Positions 51,661-60,190 are shown, counted from the first letter of the stretch. The stretch is 64,000 nucleotides of DNA from Thermodesulfobacteriota bacterium (GCA_035325995.1 DAOKYU010000002.1:124001-188000), one strand, 5' to 3'. The notes: generated by a model from the sequence alone, not told the origin. Translations and numbers: made by a program.

Positions 51661-52266
51661 TTAGTCCAGCGATTCGCCGAGCTGGTAACGGGTAAATCTT
51701 CTGACCTTTATGTTCTCGCCGACCTTGGCTATGAGGGCCTGAAGGAGGTCGTTTATCTTGACCTTGGAGTCCCTTATGTATACCTGATCGATAAGGCAGT
51801 TCTCTTCGAAGAATTTTTCTATCTTGCCCTCTGCGATCTTGTCCGCTATTTCTGCAGGCTTCCCGGACTCGATGACCTGGGCCTTCATGATCTCCTTTTC
51901 CTTTTCGAGCTCGGCCTCGGGAACGTCCTCCCTGCTTACGTACCTCGGGTTGCTTGCGGCTATCTGCATGGCGACTTCCTTCGCGAAGGTCTGGAAATCC
52001 TCGTTCCTCGCGACGAAGTCCGTCTCGCAGTTCACCTCGACCATGACGCCGATCTTGCCGCCCGCGTGGACGTAGGTAACTATCGTGCCTTCCGGCGTTT
52101 CGCGGCCGACTTTCTTCGAAGCCTTCGCGACGCCCTTTATTTTCAGTATCTCTATAGCTTTATCGAAATCACCCCCGACCTCTTCGAGCGCTTTTTTACA
52201 GTCTATGAACGGCGCCCCGGTCCTGTCCCTTATTTCCTTTACCATCTGTGCAGTAATATCGGCCAT
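51661..52266 (-). CDS. tsf: Elongation factor Ts
   Basis: EF-Ts exchanges GDP on EF-Tu. The 201-residue product is of the shorter type (about 200 against the 280-290 of Escherichia coli). It has the N-terminal UBA domain (VKEIRDRTGAPFIDCKKALEEVGGDFDKAIEILKIKGVAKASKK) and VMVEVNCETDFVARNEDF, the Tu-contacting TDFV motif. The remaining dimerisation part is reduced. It lies 74 nt after rpsB. Confidence 0.97.
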   Translation of the reverse strand: MADITAQMVKEIRDRTGAPFIDCKKALEEVGGDFDKAIEILKIKGVAKASKKVGRETPEGTIVTYVHAGGKIGVMVEVNCETDFVARNEDFQTFAKEVAMQIAASNPRYVSREDVPEAELEKEKEIMKAQVIESGKPAEIADKIAEGKIEKFFEENCLIDQVYIRDSKVKINDLLQALIAKVGENIKVRRFTRYQLGESLD

Positions 52267-52340
52267 TTTAGAATGGTCCCTCCTTGAATTCTTGTATGAA
52301 TCGGACGAATCAGGGAAAAGATACGCTTACTGAAACGGGC

Positions 52341-53318
52341 TTAATTCTCCGTTTCCGGCGAATCCTTGGTGCTGTTTCCCGCTTCGGTCGAGGGGGCGGC
52401 GAACTGCGTTTGCTGCTTTTCTTTCGCTGCGCCTGCCTGGGAAGGCTCCTGCCCGGTGGGGCTCTCAGAAACGGCTACCGACGTCGAATCTTCCTGTGTG
52501 GATTCGCCTCCGAATTCCTTGAATACGAAGACCTTCCTTTCGACGACCACCTGCTGCTGATCGGGCTTCTTCTCGACCTCTCCGGCCTGGAGCTTCTGGT
52601 CGTATATGTGCTTTCCCTCGACGCAGGCGTCGGCGATCCTCGACGTGAAAAGCTTTATAGCTCTTATAGCGTCGTCGTTGCTCGGGATTATGTAATCCGC
52701 GTCGGCCGGGTCGGAATTGGTGTCTATAACGGCAACGATCGGAATGCCCAGCCTTCTCGCTTCGTGCACCGCTATGTGCTCCTTACGGGTGTCCACTATA
52801 TAAAGGGCCTGCGGGATCCTCTTCATGCCGGTTATTCCGCCGAGAAGGTGCTCGAGCTTCTGTATCTCTCTCTTGAGCCCCTTTGCTTCCTTCTTCGGGA
52901 GCATCTCCATCTGGCCTTCCTCTTCGAGTTTCTTGAGCTCGAGGAGATAGTCCACACGGCCCCTTATGGTGTTGAAATTGGTCAGCGTTCCGCCGAGCCA
53001 CCTGGTGTTGATGTACGGCATTCCCGCCCTCGTCGTTTCCTCGGCTATTATGCCCTGGGCCTGCTTTTTGGTGCCCACGAAGAGGATCTCTCCGCCGTCC
53101 GCAACGGTGTCTCTCACGAAATTGTAAGCCTTTTTGAACAGACCCACCGTCTGCTGCAGGTCAATTATGTGTATACCGTTCCTGCTGCCGAAGATGAACT
53201 CCTTCATCTTCGGATTCCAGTGGCTTATCTGGTGGCCGAAATGGACCCCGGCTTCGAGGAGCTGCTTCATGCTTATAACTTCATTGACGTTCTCTGTCGG
53301 TTGCGTTTCTTCAACCAT
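52341..53318 (-). CDS. rpsB: 30S ribosomal protein S2 with C-terminal extension
   Basis: S2 binds the 30S head-body junction and S1. The 325-residue protein has VISMKQLLEAGVHFGHQISHWNPKMKEFIFGSRNGIHIIDLQQT, FVGTKKQAQ, RWLGGTLTN and the late VIDTNSDPADADYIIPSNDDAIRAIKLF. After about 235 the extra 85 residues are acidic and low-complexity (QQQVVVERK, ESTQEDSTSVAVSESPTG, NSTKDSPETEN). A short 16-residue N-terminal extension is also present. The usual length is about 230-260. Confidence 0.97.
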   Translation of the reverse strand: MVEETQPTENVNEVISMKQLLEAGVHFGHQISHWNPKMKEFIFGSRNGIHIIDLQQTVGLFKKAYNFVRDTVADGGEILFVGTKKQAQGIIAEETTRAGMPYINTRWLGGTLTNFNTIRGRVDYLLELKKLEEEGQMEMLPKKEAKGLKREIQKLEHLLGGITGMKRIPQALYIVDTRKEHIAVHEARRLGIPIVAVIDTNSDPADADYIIPSNDDAIRAIKLFTSRIADACVEGKHIYDQKLQAGEVEKKPDQQQVVVERKVFVFKEFGGESTQEDSTSVAVSESPTGQEPSQAGAAKEKQQTQFAAPSTEAGNSTKDSPETEN

Positions 53319-53377
53319 TAAAATGCCTCCTAATTTGTACCGATTTTAGATTGGGTAAACAGAGTTTGTTAACATAA

Positions 53378-53406
53378 AATATAACCTTTTTCAAGTTCCG
53401 GCTCAA
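53378..53406 (-). promoter_or_regulatory. Sigma70 promoter of the rpsB-tsf-pyrH-frr operon
   Basis: On the minus strand, TTGAGC (53406-53401, four of six) and TATATT (53383-53378, five of six) are separated by 17 bases, about 60 nt upstream of the rpsB ATG. Confidence 0.55.
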
Positions 53407-53431
53407 ACGCCTTTGATATCCGTCTCGAAAA

Positions 53432-54373
53432 ATGCTATGTTTTATGGAGCTTAGATTTTACTCCATGCACGGGAATTTAAAAGAGCCCAGATACCTGTTT
53501 ATTATCAACCCGGCGGCGGGACAGGGGAGGACTGCAGGCCTGTTCACCTCGCTCAAGTCACGGCTGGAAAAACAGGGCGCCAGCTTCGATTTCAGAATAA
53601 CACGCGTTCCGGGGGACGCGATAGGGTTCGCCCGCGAAGGGGCGGAGAGGGGATTTACACACATTATCTCCGTCGGCGGCGACGGGACGTCTCACGAGGT
53701 CGTAAGGGGCCTTATGGGTACGCCGGCCGTTTTCGGGACGATCCCCTCGGGGAGCGGCAACGACTTCCCCAAGGCGGCGGGCGTGCCGCTCGACCCCATG
53801 CGAGCCCTCGATACTCTCTTTTCGGGCGGCGTAAAGTCCGTGGACGTAGGGAAGCTCGGTGACAGGTTCTTTATAAACGGGCTCGGCATAGGGCTCGACG
53901 GGGCGGTGTCTCACCGCTTCAAGAAGCTCAGGCTCCTCCGGGGCCAGCTCGGGTACATATTCGGGGCGGTGCAGGAGGCTATGACCTTCGAGGGATTCGT
54001 GACGGGCGTAAAGATAGGCGACTGGGAATACAGCGGCCGGCTCCTTCTCGCCGGGGCGTCGAACGGCATGTACCAGGGCGGGAAGTTCAAGCTCGCGCCC
54101 GAGGCCGACGTCGGCGACGGGCTCCTCGATTTTCACATCATAAAGGACATGAAGTCCCTTCAAAGGCTCGTCAAGATACCGAAGGTGCTTTCAGGCACCC
54201 ACGCCGGCCTCGAGGAGGTCGAGCTCAGGCGCGGCCCCGAGATGGAGATCACCGTCGAGCGCGCCCTCCCGGCGCACATGGACGGCGAGCCGTTTTACCT
54301 CCGGCCGGGGACGCATAAAATCAGCATCCTCCCGGCGGCGCTCAAGGTAATGACAACGCCGGATTCGGACTAG
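53432..54373 (+). CDS. Diacylglycerol/sphingosine kinase-like lipid kinase (YegS/DgkB family)
   Basis: The 313-residue protein has the lipid-kinase features RYLFIINPAAGQG at the start, GGDGTSHEVVRGLMG (GGDGT nucleotide loop), TIPSGSGNDFPKAAG and GIGLDGAVSHRFKK, with DGLLDFHIIKDM and HMDGEPFYLRPG at the end. It would phosphorylate a lipid headgroup or backbone. The start could be ATG 53432, 53444 or 53465; none has a good ribosome-binding site. It lies 70 nt upstream of the acyltransferase, so a phospholipid unit is likely. Confidence 0.9.
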   Translation: MLCFMELRFYSMHGNLKEPRYLFIINPAAGQGRTAGLFTSLKSRLEKQGASFDFRITRVPGDAIGFAREGAERGFTHIISVGGDGTSHEVVRGLMGTPAVFGTIPSGSGNDFPKAAGVPLDPMRALDTLFSGGVKSVDVGKLGDRFFINGLGIGLDGAVSHRFKKLRLLRGQLGYIFGAVQEAMTFEGFVTGVKIGDWEYSGRLLLAGASNGMYQGGKFKLAPEADVGDGLLDFHIIKDMKSLQRLVKIPKVLSGTHAGLEEVELRRGPEMEITVERALPAHMDGEPFYLRPGTHKISILPAALKVMTTPDSD

Positions 54374-54442
54374 CGGCCCGGCGCGCGCGTCCCGTGAACC
54401 GAACGGAATTCACACATAGCACTGAAAAGAATACGGACCGAA

Positions 54443-55165
54443 ATGATTAAAATATTAAAAACTGTTTTCTACTGGCTGGCTTTTCTGACTTATACGCTGG
54501 TTTTCGGAATAATCGGCATCACCCTTGCCCTCATATCGCCGTCGTCCGCTATTAAATACGCCGTAAGGCCATGGGGGAAGATGATAATACTGACGACCGG
54601 CGTCACGCTCGACGTCAAGGGGCTCGAGAACATCCCCGGGGAGCCCTCAATAATAATGTATAACCACCAGAGCGTTTACGATATCTTCACATTCATGGCC
54701 ATCCTTCCTATAGACTGGAAGGCAGTCATGAAGAAAGAGGTCCTCGACATGCCGTTCATCGGTTGGGTGTCGAAAGTGGCGGGGCATTATTTCGTCGCCA
54801 GGGACGGCTCGGAAAGGGACACGAAAGAGGTGAAGAAGATTGCGGAGCGCATACGCTCGGGCCCGTCCGTGCTCATAGCCCCCGAGGGTACGCGAAGCAA
54901 GGACGGCAAGCTGCTCCCGTTCCAGAAGGGCGGGTTCTTCATAGCGATGCTGGCCGGCGTGCCCATAGTGCCGATGGTCATGATGGGCGGGGCCAAGATA
55001 TACGCCAAGACCTCCTGGGTGGTCAACCCCGGGACGATGAAGGTCAGGATTCTCCCGCCCGTATACCCGGGCGACCTCCCGCGCGGCAAGGCGGGGCGCG
55101 AGGAGCTTATGAGAATCGTCAGGCAAAGCATGGAGGAAGTCATCGAAAAAGAGGGCGATTTCTGA
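54443..55165 (+). CDS. plsC: 1-acyl-sn-glycerol-3-phosphate acyltransferase (PlsC-like)
   Basis: The 240-residue enzyme adds the second acyl chain to make phosphatidate. It has an N-terminal membrane helix (WLAFLTYTLVFGIIGITLALI), the catalytic NHQSVYD (NHxxxxD), VARDGSERDTKEVKK and the substrate motif PEGTRSKDGKLLPFQKGGF, then IVPMVMMGG. It follows the lipid kinase gene. Confidence 0.93.
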   Translation: MIKILKTVFYWLAFLTYTLVFGIIGITLALISPSSAIKYAVRPWGKMIILTTGVTLDVKGLENIPGEPSIIMYNHQSVYDIFTFMAILPIDWKAVMKKEVLDMPFIGWVSKVAGHYFVARDGSERDTKEVKKIAERIRSGPSVLIAPEGTRSKDGKLLPFQKGGFFIAMLAGVPIVPMVMMGGAKIYAKTSWVVNPGTMKVRILPPVYPGDLPRGKAGREELMRIVRQSMEEVIEKEGDF

Positions 55166-55250
55166 CACGCCCCGGCGAATTGAGCCTGTACGTTGTTTTA
55201 TTCGAAGTCTTGACTATAATATTCCATCATAAAAACGACATCCGCGTTTA

Positions 55251-55279
55251 TTGAGTAACTCTTCCCGATAGTCTATAAT
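55251..55279 (+). promoter_or_regulatory. Sigma70 promoter of the 562-residue unknown gene
   Basis: TTGAGT (55251-55256, four of six) and a perfect TATAAT (55274-55279) are separated by the optimal 17 bases. The -10 box is overlapped by a Fur-like palindrome. The predicted leader is about 120 nt. Confidence 0.65.
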
Positions 55280-55295
55280 GATGATAATCATCATC
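55277..55295. promoter_or_regulatory. Fur-box-like operator
   Basis: The 19-base sequence centred on 55286 matches the Fur consensus GATAATGATAATCATTATC at 16 of 19 positions. Within it, 55278-55294 (ATGATGATAATCATCAT) is a perfect 17-base palindrome. It covers the last bases of the -10 box and the expected start of transcription, the classic position for repression by an iron-loaded Fur protein. Confidence 0.7.
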
Positions 55296-55406
55296 GGAAA
55301 ACTAAATAAGAATTCTAATTAATTAATCTGCCGCCCTGCGGGCGTAAACAAAACACCATTCGGAGCATGACCTATCGGGGGCGGATGCAGAATATTCGGA
55401 GATAAA

Positions 55407-57095
55407 ATGGATAATCAAACGTTTGCCGATCTCGAGCTTAAAACCATAATCGGCCTTGCCGGGATGCCGGTGCACAAAGACCTCGTAAATCCAAGGATGC
55501 CGCTCGAAATGGCCAAGAAGGTCAGGGTTACGTTCAGGCCTCTTCCGAGGGATTACGGGAATCAGATAGTAATAAGGTTCAGGGACAAGCTCGAGCAGAA
55601 GCTCCGCGAAAACGGCGTCCAGGTCATCCCGTGGGACGAGGCCGCCGAGGTCCCGTCCGGGCTCGCCTCGAAGCTCCTCCGCACGAGGAAGGTAAAGAGC
55701 AACATCCACGCGGTCGTGGACGTAAAGAGGGAATATTCCCTCACGCGGACACTCTTCAGCAGGCTCGCCGAGAGCATTTACGTACATACGAGAAAGCCCA
55801 ACCGCTCCGTCATGGAGATACTCAAAATAAGCGGCTGGGCGGACGATTTCACGGCGAGATACGTCCAGGACCCGTTCAACACCCAGATTATCACGCTCAT
55901 GCCGCTCGAGCCCGAGTTTGCCGACAGCGGCACGACATATGACCGCAAGATAGCGATAGGCCTCAAGAACCTCATAAGCACGATGTCCGAGATCGTCATG
56001 GGCATAGCGCCGGACAAGTTCTCGCTCGTCAACATGAACCTTTCGGATTCCATATACATGAACGATGAGCTCGACGGGTTCGTGGTGACGTCGCTCATAC
56101 CAAAAATCTACGCGCCCATAAAGCCCCCCGTCCTCATGAGGTTCAAAAAGGGCGAATACGTGCCGTCGTCTTCCGTCTTCGCACAGCAGCTCGCCGAGCT
56201 CGGAAAGCGCGTCGAGCCGACCGCCCTTTTCCCCCAGGGCTCGAAGTTCAGCGAGAAGATATCCAGGCTCTCCCACAGGGACGTCGTCGAAACGATCCTC
56301 GAAGGCAGGACGGGCGTGTCTTACGGCTTCATAGCGATAGCCGAGTCGCCCGGGTACGAGGGGCCGGTCACGGTCACGAAGGAAGAGTGGGAAGCGTTCG
56401 GCGTGGTCGAGAGCCTTAACGACCCCAACGTCAGGGAAAACGGCTCGGGAAGGTGGTATGTCAAGACGACCATAAGGGGCGGGGAGATATATCAGCAGGT
56501 GCCCGACATCTGGATCGTAACCTCGCGCTCCGGGAGCGACAAGACCAACCTCGACTACAATACCGACATAGTAAGGATAGGCGTCATAAAAGGGAAGCTC
56601 TACCTCGAAACCCCGAAGGGCGTCGACCTCCACAGGAAGGACATACGCCCTTCGTTCGATACGTACGTCATTCTGGCGCAGGCTCTGGCGACGGCGCTCT
56701 ACATGCCGGATCTTATAAAAGACGGCCTCCCGATACTCCATTTCCACGGCTATCCCGACCCGACGTGGTTCACCGAAAGCGAGTACTTCGCCGGGGCGCG
56801 CAATCCGTCTCTCCCGTGCGGTACGATAGAGGCGGCCCTTCTCAATTACTCAGCCATATACGAGGTCGCCAACAAGAACGGGAAAGACATCCGCATGCTC
56901 TGCCTCGTCGAATCCGACCACGGCGTCAACGTGCTCGGGCTCGACAAGGACTACCTCGTAAAGAGGCTGAGCGAGGGCGTTCTCAGCGGCCGCGTGATGC
57001 TGGGCGGAAGATACCTGCCCGATCTCAGGCGGCACGGGCTCGTGCCCGAGCCGGGCGACGGCGAGACCCAAAAGGTCGCGGGCTCGGCGAACTGA
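55407..57095 (+). CDS. Large soluble protein of unknown family, probably iron-regulated
   Basis: I recognise no domain in this 562-residue protein. It has no signal peptide or membrane helices. Conserved-looking motifs include LRTRKVKSNIHAVVDVKREYSL (near 100), a central KIAIGLKNLISTMSEIVMGIAPDKF, FPQGSKFSEKISRLSHRDVVETILEGRTGVSYGF, RWYVKTTIRGGEIYQQVPDIWIVTSRSGSDKT, ILHFHGYPDPTWF and CLVESDHGVNVLG. Codon use matches the neighbours, so transfer is not indicated. GGAG lies six bases before the ATG. A near-consensus promoter overlapped by a Fur box lies 112-156 nt upstream. An enzyme is plausible, but none is assigned. Confidence 0.88.
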   Translation: MDNQTFADLELKTIIGLAGMPVHKDLVNPRMPLEMAKKVRVTFRPLPRDYGNQIVIRFRDKLEQKLRENGVQVIPWDEAAEVPSGLASKLLRTRKVKSNIHAVVDVKREYSLTRTLFSRLAESIYVHTRKPNRSVMEILKISGWADDFTARYVQDPFNTQIITLMPLEPEFADSGTTYDRKIAIGLKNLISTMSEIVMGIAPDKFSLVNMNLSDSIYMNDELDGFVVTSLIPKIYAPIKPPVLMRFKKGEYVPSSSVFAQQLAELGKRVEPTALFPQGSKFSEKISRLSHRDVVETILEGRTGVSYGFIAIAESPGYEGPVTVTKEEWEAFGVVESLNDPNVRENGSGRWYVKTTIRGGEIYQQVPDIWIVTSRSGSDKTNLDYNTDIVRIGVIKGKLYLETPKGVDLHRKDIRPSFDTYVILAQALATALYMPDLIKDGLPILHFHGYPDPTWFTESEYFAGARNPSLPCGTIEAALLNYSAIYEVANKNGKDIRMLCLVESDHGVNVLGLDKDYLVKRLSEGVLSGRVMLGGRYLPDLRRHGLVPEPGDGETQKVAGSAN

Positions 57096-57102
57096 GCGGA
57101 TG

Positions 57103-57130
57103 TTGCCAATCGCCCTGCCTTTGGTATATT
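57103..57130 (+). promoter_or_regulatory. Sigma70 promoter of the histidine phosphatase gene
   Basis: TTGCCA (57103-57108, five of six) and TATATT (57125-57130, five of six) are separated by 16 bases, about 77 nt upstream of the GTG at 57207, so the gene can be transcribed without the Fur-linked promoter. Confidence 0.5.
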
Positions 57131-57206
57131 GTAGCCTTGATCGAACGCCCGGTTTTTTTAGTGTCCGGGAATCGTAATACCCCTCGTAAAAAGGAAGAAT
57201 GAGCCG

Positions 57207-57794
57207 GTGAACACAGCGAAACTATATCTTGGCCGTCACTGCAAGACGGAATGGAATCTCGAAAGGAAGCTTATCGGCTCGACCGACCTTCCGCTTTGCG
57301 AATTCGGGTGGAACGAGGCTAAGGAAACGCTGCCGCTGGTTAAGACATACGGCTTCGACAGGATAGTGACGAGCCCGCTCCAGCGCGCGCACCAGACCTC
57401 CAGGTACTACGCCGACAGCCTCGGCATCCCGCTCGACGTGCACGAAGGCCTCCGCGAGCTTGACCACGGCGACTGGAACGGGCAGAAGTACGACGACCTC
57501 CTCGCCGATCCGTCGTCGAGGTTCAAGGAATGGTTCATCGACGGCGACGTCAGCATACCCATACCGAACGCCCCCGAGACGCTCGAAGAGGTCCAGGAGC
57601 GCATCAAGAAGACCATAAAGGAAATCGCGCTCGCGTATCCAGGCGAGAAGGTCCTCGTCGTTACGCACAAGCATATAAGGTCGCTCCTCACGTGCTACCT
57701 CAAAGGCGAGAGCCTGTCCAACTTCAGGAAGAATATCGACGAAGCCGTCGAGCCGATAGAGTTCCCCGAAGAAGACCTGGTGAAGCTTCTTTAA
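57207..57794 (+). CDS. Histidine phosphatase superfamily protein (phosphoglycerate-mutase-like)
   Basis: The 195-residue product has LYLGRHCKTEWN at the start, where the usual RHG reads RHC; the catalytic His is kept. It also has the Arg of TSPLQRAHQTS, ELDHGDWNG and the second His of VVTHKHIRSLL. Members remove phosphate from small metabolites (CobC, phosphoserine phosphatase and others). The GTG at 57207 has AAGGAAG upstream; an ATG at 57199 runs into a stop. It precedes the ATP-grasp gene by 180 nt. Confidence 0.88.
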   Translation: MNTAKLYLGRHCKTEWNLERKLIGSTDLPLCEFGWNEAKETLPLVKTYGFDRIVTSPLQRAHQTSRYYADSLGIPLDVHEGLRELDHGDWNGQKYDDLLADPSSRFKEWFIDGDVSIPIPNAPETLEEVQERIKKTIKEIALAYPGEKVLVVTHKHIRSLLTCYLKGESLSNFRKNIDEAVEPIEFPEEDLVKLL

Positions 57795-57974
57795 GCAGCG
57801 CCTCGCGGCCTTCTATCATAGGGCGAAACGTAACGCCCCGGGTGGAAGCATCCCTGAAATAGCGCGTTCGTTCTTTCTTCAAATCAGGTTCCTCAAAGCT
57901 CCGCGTATCGGCCCGGACGAGACGCCTCCGATTCGCCAATCCTTCCGAACCGTATATAATGCTGCAAAATCCGC

Positions 57975-59171
57975 ATGGCTAAAAACACCGGCATCGACAA
58001 CACCCCCGCCATCGTCATCAAGCTCGATTCCATAACCGGGCTCGATACGGCGAGGATACTTTCGGGCTACGGCATACCCGTCTACGGCATAGCAGACGAC
58101 CGGCGGCATTACTGCACGAAGACCGGCGCCTGCCGCGGGGTGTTTTTTACGGACACCTCCGGAGACGGGCTTGTCGGCATGCTTCTCGACCTCGCCGCGA
58201 AATTTAAATCGAAGCCTGTCCTCTTCCCGTGCAGCGACGAAAGCGTCCGCTTGATCTCCGCCCGTAGAGAAACTCTTCGCGAATTCTATAATTTCGTGAT
58301 ACCGGACGACGACGTTCTCCTTATGTACATGAATAAGGAGAGTTTTTACAGGCGCGCCTGTCAGAAGGGTTTCCCCGTACCCGATACTTTTTTACTCGAA
58401 ACGGGTTCGGGGCTCGAAAGCCTTTCGGACGAAGCGGAATTCCCACTCATCGTAAAACCCGCGCTCAAATCCCCGGAGTGGATCGAATGCTTCAAGGATA
58501 AGGTGATAAAGGTAAATACACGCGCCGAGCTCGGGGGCGTTATAGAAAGGGCCTCGAAAATTACGAAAGGAATAATAGTCCAGAAGTGGATAAAGGGCGG
58601 TGACTCGAATCTCGTATCTTCCATTTTTTACTACGGCAGGAACGGGGCGCTACAGGCGTCGTTCGTCTCGCGTAAGCTCCGGCAATGGTACACGGAAAAC
58701 GGCGACGCCTGCCTCGCGGAAGAATGCAGGAACGACGAAGTCGCCCGCATCGCGCGCGAGCTCCTCTCCGGCACCGGGTTCAGCGGTATAGGCTCGATCG
58801 AATTCAAGCTCGACGACGAGAGCGGCGAGTATTATATACTCGAGGCCAACGTCGGGCGTCCCGTTACGAGGATCGGGATGACCGAAGCCGCGGGCGTCCC
58901 GGTTCTCTATACGATGTACTGCGACGCCTCGGGGCTGCCGCTCCCCCGGGACAGGGAGCAGAAGTATAGAGGTACGAAGTGGATTTCGTTTCACCGCGAC
59001 CTCCAGGCGTCGTGGAAATATTACAGGGACGGAAAGCTCACGATATGGGGCTGGCTGAAATCGCTTTACGGCGTGAGGTCATTCGCGGTTCTGTCCCTTA
59101 GGGACCCTATGCCTTTCATCTCGCTCGTCGGGGACGGGCTTTCGGGATTATTCAAAAATCCGGCGAAATGA
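57975..59171 (+). CDS. ATP-grasp domain protein
   Basis: The 398-residue protein has a Rossmann-like N-terminal domain (VIKLDSITGLDTARILSGYGIPVYGI; PVLFPCSDESVRLIS) and an ATP-grasp fold: LIVKPALKS, IIVQKWIKGGDSNLVS, GIGSIEFKLDDESGEYYILEANVGRP (metal-binding E and N). It ligates a carboxylate to an amine or thiol. Close homologues sit in exopolysaccharide and uncharacterised clusters. The C-terminal WISFHRDLQASWKYYRDGKL tail is similar to theirs. The substrate is unknown. Confidence 0.88.
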   Translation: MAKNTGIDNTPAIVIKLDSITGLDTARILSGYGIPVYGIADDRRHYCTKTGACRGVFFTDTSGDGLVGMLLDLAAKFKSKPVLFPCSDESVRLISARRETLREFYNFVIPDDDVLLMYMNKESFYRRACQKGFPVPDTFLLETGSGLESLSDEAEFPLIVKPALKSPEWIECFKDKVIKVNTRAELGGVIERASKITKGIIVQKWIKGGDSNLVSSIFYYGRNGALQASFVSRKLRQWYTENGDACLAEECRNDEVARIARELLSGTGFSGIGSIEFKLDDESGEYYILEANVGRPVTRIGMTEAAGVPVLYTMYCDASGLPLPRDREQKYRGTKWISFHRDLQASWKYYRDGKLTIWGWLKSLYGVRSFAVLSLRDPMPFISLVGDGLSGLFKNPAK

Positions 59172-59411
59172 CGTCCGGCTTTCCCTCGTTCCGAATACCC
59201 GGGCGGTCGATTTGTTTCCATGTTTACAGTCGGGAATGTACGGGATTGTACGGAAGGCCGAGTGCCTGCACTGTAGAATAGTGGACAATATAGACGTAAC
59301 GATCCTTCGGCATTCGCATATTTCCTCCAGCCCATCCCCGCTGGCACGCCCTTTGCACTAAATACGACCGTAACCAATAAAACTGGGATTCATCCCGGGA
59401 GGTGAATGAAA

Positions 59412-59771
59412 ATGAAAAAATTCTTGATTACGGCCGCACTGGCCCTTGGAGTTTTCGCCTTCAGCCCGGCGCTTACAAGCTCGGCAGACGAATATTATTA
59501 CGGCACGTCGCCCGACTACATAAGGCGTCCGTGGCAGGGGCAGTACGACGCACCTGGCACGACGATTATAAAGAGGCGCGAGACACGGCAGCACAGGGTT
59601 TATTATGTAGACCCCTATAACAACGTCGAGTACCGTGAGTATCGCTATGTAGAACCCGACAACGAGGTCGAGTATCGCGAGTACCACTATGTAGAGCCTG
59701 ACAATGATGTGGAGTACCGTTATTACGTCGATCCTGACGGCGACGTCCAATACTACTATTACAGCGACTGA
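59412..59771 (+). CDS. Secreted Tyr/Asp-rich repeat protein
   Basis: The 119-residue product has a signal peptide (MKKFLITAALALGVFAFSPALTSSADE) and a repetitive mature region: Y-V-(D/E)-P-(Y/D)-N-(N/E/D)-V-E-Y-R-E-Y units of 14 residues from residue 65 on, ending DGDVQYYYYSD. It is acidic and aromatic. GGAGGT lies seven bases upstream of the ATG at 59412; an ATG at 59406 is too close to the ribosome-binding site. A paralogue with the same SSADEYYY junction follows within 70 nt. Function unknown; a surface or matrix component is possible. It could also bind metal through Asp/Glu. Confidence 0.82.
   Translation: MKKFLITAALALGVFAFSPALTSSADEYYYGTSPDYIRRPWQGQYDAPGTTIIKRRETRQHRVYYVDPYNNVEYREYRYVEPDNEVEYREYHYVEPDNDVEYRYYVDPDGDVQYYYYSD
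59604..59759 (+). repeat. 42-bp tandem coding repeat
   Basis: Units begin at 59604, 59646 and 59688 with TATGTAGA, followed by a diverged and shortened unit from 59724. Each encodes a 14-residue YVEPDNxVEYREYx block. Confidence 0.8.
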
Positions 59772-59841
59772 CGCATAGCGAAGACACAGGTCTATGCGTA
59801 ACGGCGCGGGTTAGAGAAGAATTTAACGGGAGGTGAACACA

Positions 59842-60126
59842 ATGAAGAAGCTCATAATAGCAGGATTCATCGTCCTGACCGTGCTTATATTCGGTTCCGC
59901 GCTTTCGAGCTCTGCGGACGAATATTATTACTACGATTACCATGGTCATCCGGTAGAGCGCCATCAATACCGGGACAACGGATTCGATGTGAATTTCATA
60001 AGGCCTTCGGACCCGTTCAATGATGACGACGTCTATTACTATGACGACGGTCACGGCCATTACTATTATCACGAACGCGATTTCGACGATGACGATGCAG
60101 TGGAATTCAAGCTGGACATTTTGTGA
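59842..60126 (+). CDS. Secreted Tyr/His/Asp-rich protein, paralogue of the preceding gene
   Basis: The 94-residue product has a signal peptide (MKKLIIAGFIVLTVLIFGSALSSSADEYYYY) and a mature region rich in Tyr, His and Asp (DYHGHPVERHQYRD, FNDDDVYYYDDGHGHYYYHERDFDDDD). HGH repeats with Asp clusters would suit metal binding. The SSADEYYY junction is shared with the upstream gene, so the pair arose by duplication and then diverged. The ATG at 59842 has GGGAGGTGA at good spacing. A terminator follows. Confidence 0.8.
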   Translation: MKKLIIAGFIVLTVLIFGSALSSSADEYYYYDYHGHPVERHQYRDNGFDVNFIRPSDPFNDDDVYYYDDGHGHYYYHERDFDDDDAVEFKLDIL

Positions 60127-60153
60127 ATAATCATGGCGGTAGAATGCCCTATA

Positions 60154-60190
60154 AGCCCTGCCGGATTTCTGATTCGGCGGGGCTTTTTTG
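60154..60190 (+). terminator. Intrinsic terminator after the YYY/D-rich pair
   Basis: AGCCCTGCCG (60154-60163) and CGGCGGGGCT (60175-60184) form a ten-base-pair stem with one G-U pair, followed by TTTTTTG. Confidence 0.9.

Noticed and set aside
55323..56747. A 474-residue antisense open frame opposite the unknown 562-residue gene
   Set aside because: The plus-strand frame has a ribosome-binding site, promoter and protein-like composition. The antisense frame is rich in Arg/Val/Tyr/Glu with no signal or motif.
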